Below, piece after piece: positions 61,800 to 64,000 of a stretch of DNA of 64,000 bases (within the stretch, counting starts at the first letter, position 1; every line of letters starts with the position of its first letter). The stretch comes from Erigeron canadensis (Eukaryota > Streptophyta > Magnoliopsida > Asterales > Asteraceae). The notes beneath the pieces are model-generated. The model was given only the letters and a program-made list of their open reading frames with translations, was not told the origin of the DNA and ran no database searches. A program made the position numbers and the translations under genes. The DNA lies in contig NC_057766.1 of the NCBI RefSeq assembly GCF_010389155.1, positions 44,278,463-44,342,462 on the forward strand. Reading direction: 5' to 3'.

Positions 61800-62628
61800 T
61801 TCTTCTTTCTACCTGAAGCAAGGTAATACTGTACTGTACTACTTTATAGACAAGAAAATCCCTTATGTTGATCAACCATGGTTGTTGGGTGTCTCTGACT
61901 CTCATCTCGGTATTTTCCTTTCAGGTCGGCTACATGCTTCTTACAATGTCAAAGTCCCACATTATGTATGGTACATGGAACTCGTTGGATACAGAAGTAG
62001 AAATTGATTTCAGTTATTTTATGCACCCATTATCAGGCCTAATGATATTTATTTATTCTTAGACCATCAAATTAATCTTTGGAAGTTTGGATACATTTAG
62101 TCAGTTATATTAATTGCGGTCTACAATCTCTGTATTATGAATACAAGATACTTGCTCCTACTCACCCTACTTGAACTTTGAAGATCAAAGATTAAACCAT
62201 TATTCAATCTTCTGCAAATGCAAATAAACCAGGTGAATCAGGTTTGGCATGATTTCACAACCAAAATTTTTCTTACAAACATTGACCATAAACACAACAT
62301 CGAAATACTTCAATAATCCTTCTAAATTTACAGTTAAACCAGATTCCTGATTGTTGAATCTGCTTAGGCAAGACCTTTGCAGTTTGCACAACTAAATGAC
62401 TGTTTTCCTTTCAAATATAGGCATATAGCCATAAACACAACTTTGTAATGCACAATCTTTTATAGTGTTTATTGTTTTACCATTTAACATAAAAGTAACC
62501 AGAACAGTAGACATATCTATCCTTAAATGGCGTCAAATGACATAATTTAAACAGCATCATGTCATGAGATACCAACAAATCTTCCGCCATTCAGTTTTGG
62601 CAAGACACATATCAGTTGACAGAGACAC
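61800..62628. other. Convergent 3' flanks of the starch synthase-like gene and TAP46
   Basis: The two genes point at each other across about 830 bp. The stretch should hold both 3' untranslated regions. I see no other gene. Confidence 0.5.
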
Positions 62629-64000
62629 CTAGCCACAAGGTGTGAGCTTTGAATTTCCAGCACCTCGAGGGTTTTCATCTTTCCAATCATCGAAGGCCCT
62701 TGCCTTGTCTTGTGCAGCCTCATCGTCTTCATCTTCATCATCATCACTGCCACCTGCTCTTGGCTTCCACTTGTCATTGTGCCATGACGTATTGGCTTCT
62801 TCTATCATCTTGGCAGTTTGCTCTTGCCATGAATTCATCATCTCCATTTCTTTTAACCCGGCTTCTTCTATGCTCATCGTTGGCATTCTAATAAACAAAT
62901 CAATATGTAAAGACTAAAGAATAGATGTATTCTCAAACCAAGTTCGCAAGCAATTTCCCGTTCAATTGAATAACAAAGTGCCTCAGTCGAATGTTAATAA
63001 GGTTGATACTGCATATTGGTTTACAAGTTGTGGTGAGAAGAAGTTGTTTCTTAGTGGGTCAAGTTTGGAAAGATATTAGAGCTAATGAGAACAAAGGAAA
63101 CTGGAGTAAGCTTGTGTGGTTTTCAAATTGCGTTTCTAAGCATGCTTTTGTTCTATGGACGGCAGTTAATGACGCAAGATAAACTGGTGAATTATATGTA
63201 CCTCATATTTTAGTGCAAATTGCCAAGTGTTTGGGAAATGGTAATAAGAAAACACAGATTCAATGTTAGAAGTTAAGAATGGTGTGATTTAGTACAAGAG
63301 TATAAACAAACACTGAATGTTAGTATTGGAAGCATTGAAAAAAGATTATATTTGACTGCAACTGTGTAATTTATATGGAATGAAAGAAATTGCAGGATGT
63401 TGCAACTTGCAAGGACTAATAATAAGTGATGAGCAGCTGTTGAAGAATATTGTAGAGAATGTGAGAATTAAATTGATGACTATTAAGGTAAAGAATTCCC
63501 CAGCTGTGGTGCAAACAGCTGCCAAATGGAATGACAAATATTAGAAAGTGGAAATAAGGATGAAGGGTTATAACAATCTGTGCATTGGAAATGGTATGGA
63601 GTATGCTGAATGTGGTGGAATTCATTAGCATTGTGATACATAGGGTGAGTCATGAAAGATGGGACTACCCTTATTTGTAAAATACTATTACTGATTGTAA
63701 TTGTGCAAGTATCAGTACCTAGCCTCCTTGTATTAGAACCGAGTATGTTTTAAGTTTTATTTATTCACTACTGTTTTAAGGGGTGGTTGGAAATGTCACC
63801 CTCCCTTTGAAATATACTTAATGTTTTGTAAATATTGTTTGCAATTATATAATTCACCTTTTCATCACAAAAAAGAATTGGATTAGGTTGGTTAAAAAGA
63901 TGAAGTGACCGAACAACATTATAATTGGTAATGAGCGAAAACATATATGATACCTGTGACTAGGTTGGAAAACCTGTGCAGCAATCCTTTCCCTTTCACT
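62629..64000 (-). CDS. TAP46: TAP46, PP2A-associated protein (3' part only)
   Basis: Two minus-strand exons are visible. The upstream one, 64000-63954, is cut by the window edge and reads SERERIAAQVFQPSH. The last one, 62887-62629, reads MPTMSIEEAGLKEMEMMNSW, then QEQTAKMIEEANTSWHNDKW, an acidic Asp/Glu run, and FDDWKDENPRGAGNSKLTPC before Gly and stop. This C-terminal signature is typical of plant TAP46, the homologue of yeast Tap42 and animal alpha4, which binds PP2A-type catalytic subunits and acts downstream of TOR. The join splits an Arg codon (AG/GT...AG/A). The 1,066-bp intron contains a LINE remnant. The N-terminal alpha-helical part lies beyond the edge. Confidence 0.9.
62990..63545 (+). 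pseudogene. LINE ORF2 C-terminal (zf-RVT) remnant in a TAP46 intron
   Basis: The plus strand reads VWKDIRANENKGNWSKLVWF, then SNCVSKHAFVLWTAVNDAR. That is the zinc-binding region found after reverse transcriptase in plant LINE-derived proteins. Further on, in shifted frames, it reads NIVENVRIKLMTIKVKNSPA followed by VVQTAAKWND, the usual tail wording. Stops and frame changes break it. It runs opposite to TAP46. Confidence 0.75.

Overview
This window is nuclear DNA from a flowering plant, almost certainly a eudicot. The signs are spliced genes with AT-rich introns, plant-only gene families (pectinesterase with inhibitor domain, CBL calcium sensor, the RNA-directed DNA methylation factor DMS3, plastid starch synthase, TAP46), a eukaryotic tRNA, and a dense load of plant transposons. 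I cannot name the species; the repeat style would fit an asterid such as Asteraceae, but that is a guess.

Six protein genes and one tRNA gene can be assembled exon by exon. They are a type-I pectinesterase (+, 4135-10117, 3 exons), a dipeptidyl-peptidase-IV-like S9 serine peptidase (-, 20275-24538, 5 exons), a CBL4/SOS3-type calcineurin B-like Ca sensor (-, 39682-43682, 7 exons), tRNA-Gln(CTG) (+, 50361-50432), DMS3 (-, 51310-55090, 8 exons), a starch synthase I-like protein (+, 57739-61799, 15 exons), and the 3' end of TAP46 (-, 62629 to beyond the right edge). They do not form an operon or an obvious pathway cluster. They are ordinary neighbours separated by transposon-filled DNA.

The gene-poor parts (1-4.1 kb, 10.1-20.3 kb, 24.6-39.7 kb, 43.7-50.4 kb, 55.1-57.7 kb) are layered mobile DNA. 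They hold a Mutator-like transposase relic, hAT-type elements with 8-bp target duplications, PIF/Harbinger elements (one with an ORF1-like Myb/NLS gene relic, one with a nuclease N-terminus, one a short element carrying an open frame), at least four Helitron ends with 3' hairpin plus CTAG, Stowaway-like MITEs, long foldback elements, a poly-A SINE with a perfect 17-bp target duplication, a LINE remnant and a probable solo LTR.

The most notable observation is in the starch synthase I-like gene. Fifteen exons keep an open frame of about 655 codons, yet the ADP-glucose-binding KTGGL motif has lost three residues in frame and the NDWH histidine is Gln. This looks like a conserved-fold pseudoenzyme or a recently disabled paralogue. 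Also notable are a hAT-type MITE full of short repeats inside an intron of the DNA-methylation gene DMS3, a GC-AG intron in the CBL4 gene, a stranded promoter plus leader with no gene behind it, and a 1.1-kb foldback element built from an AGCTTGG-based minisatellite.
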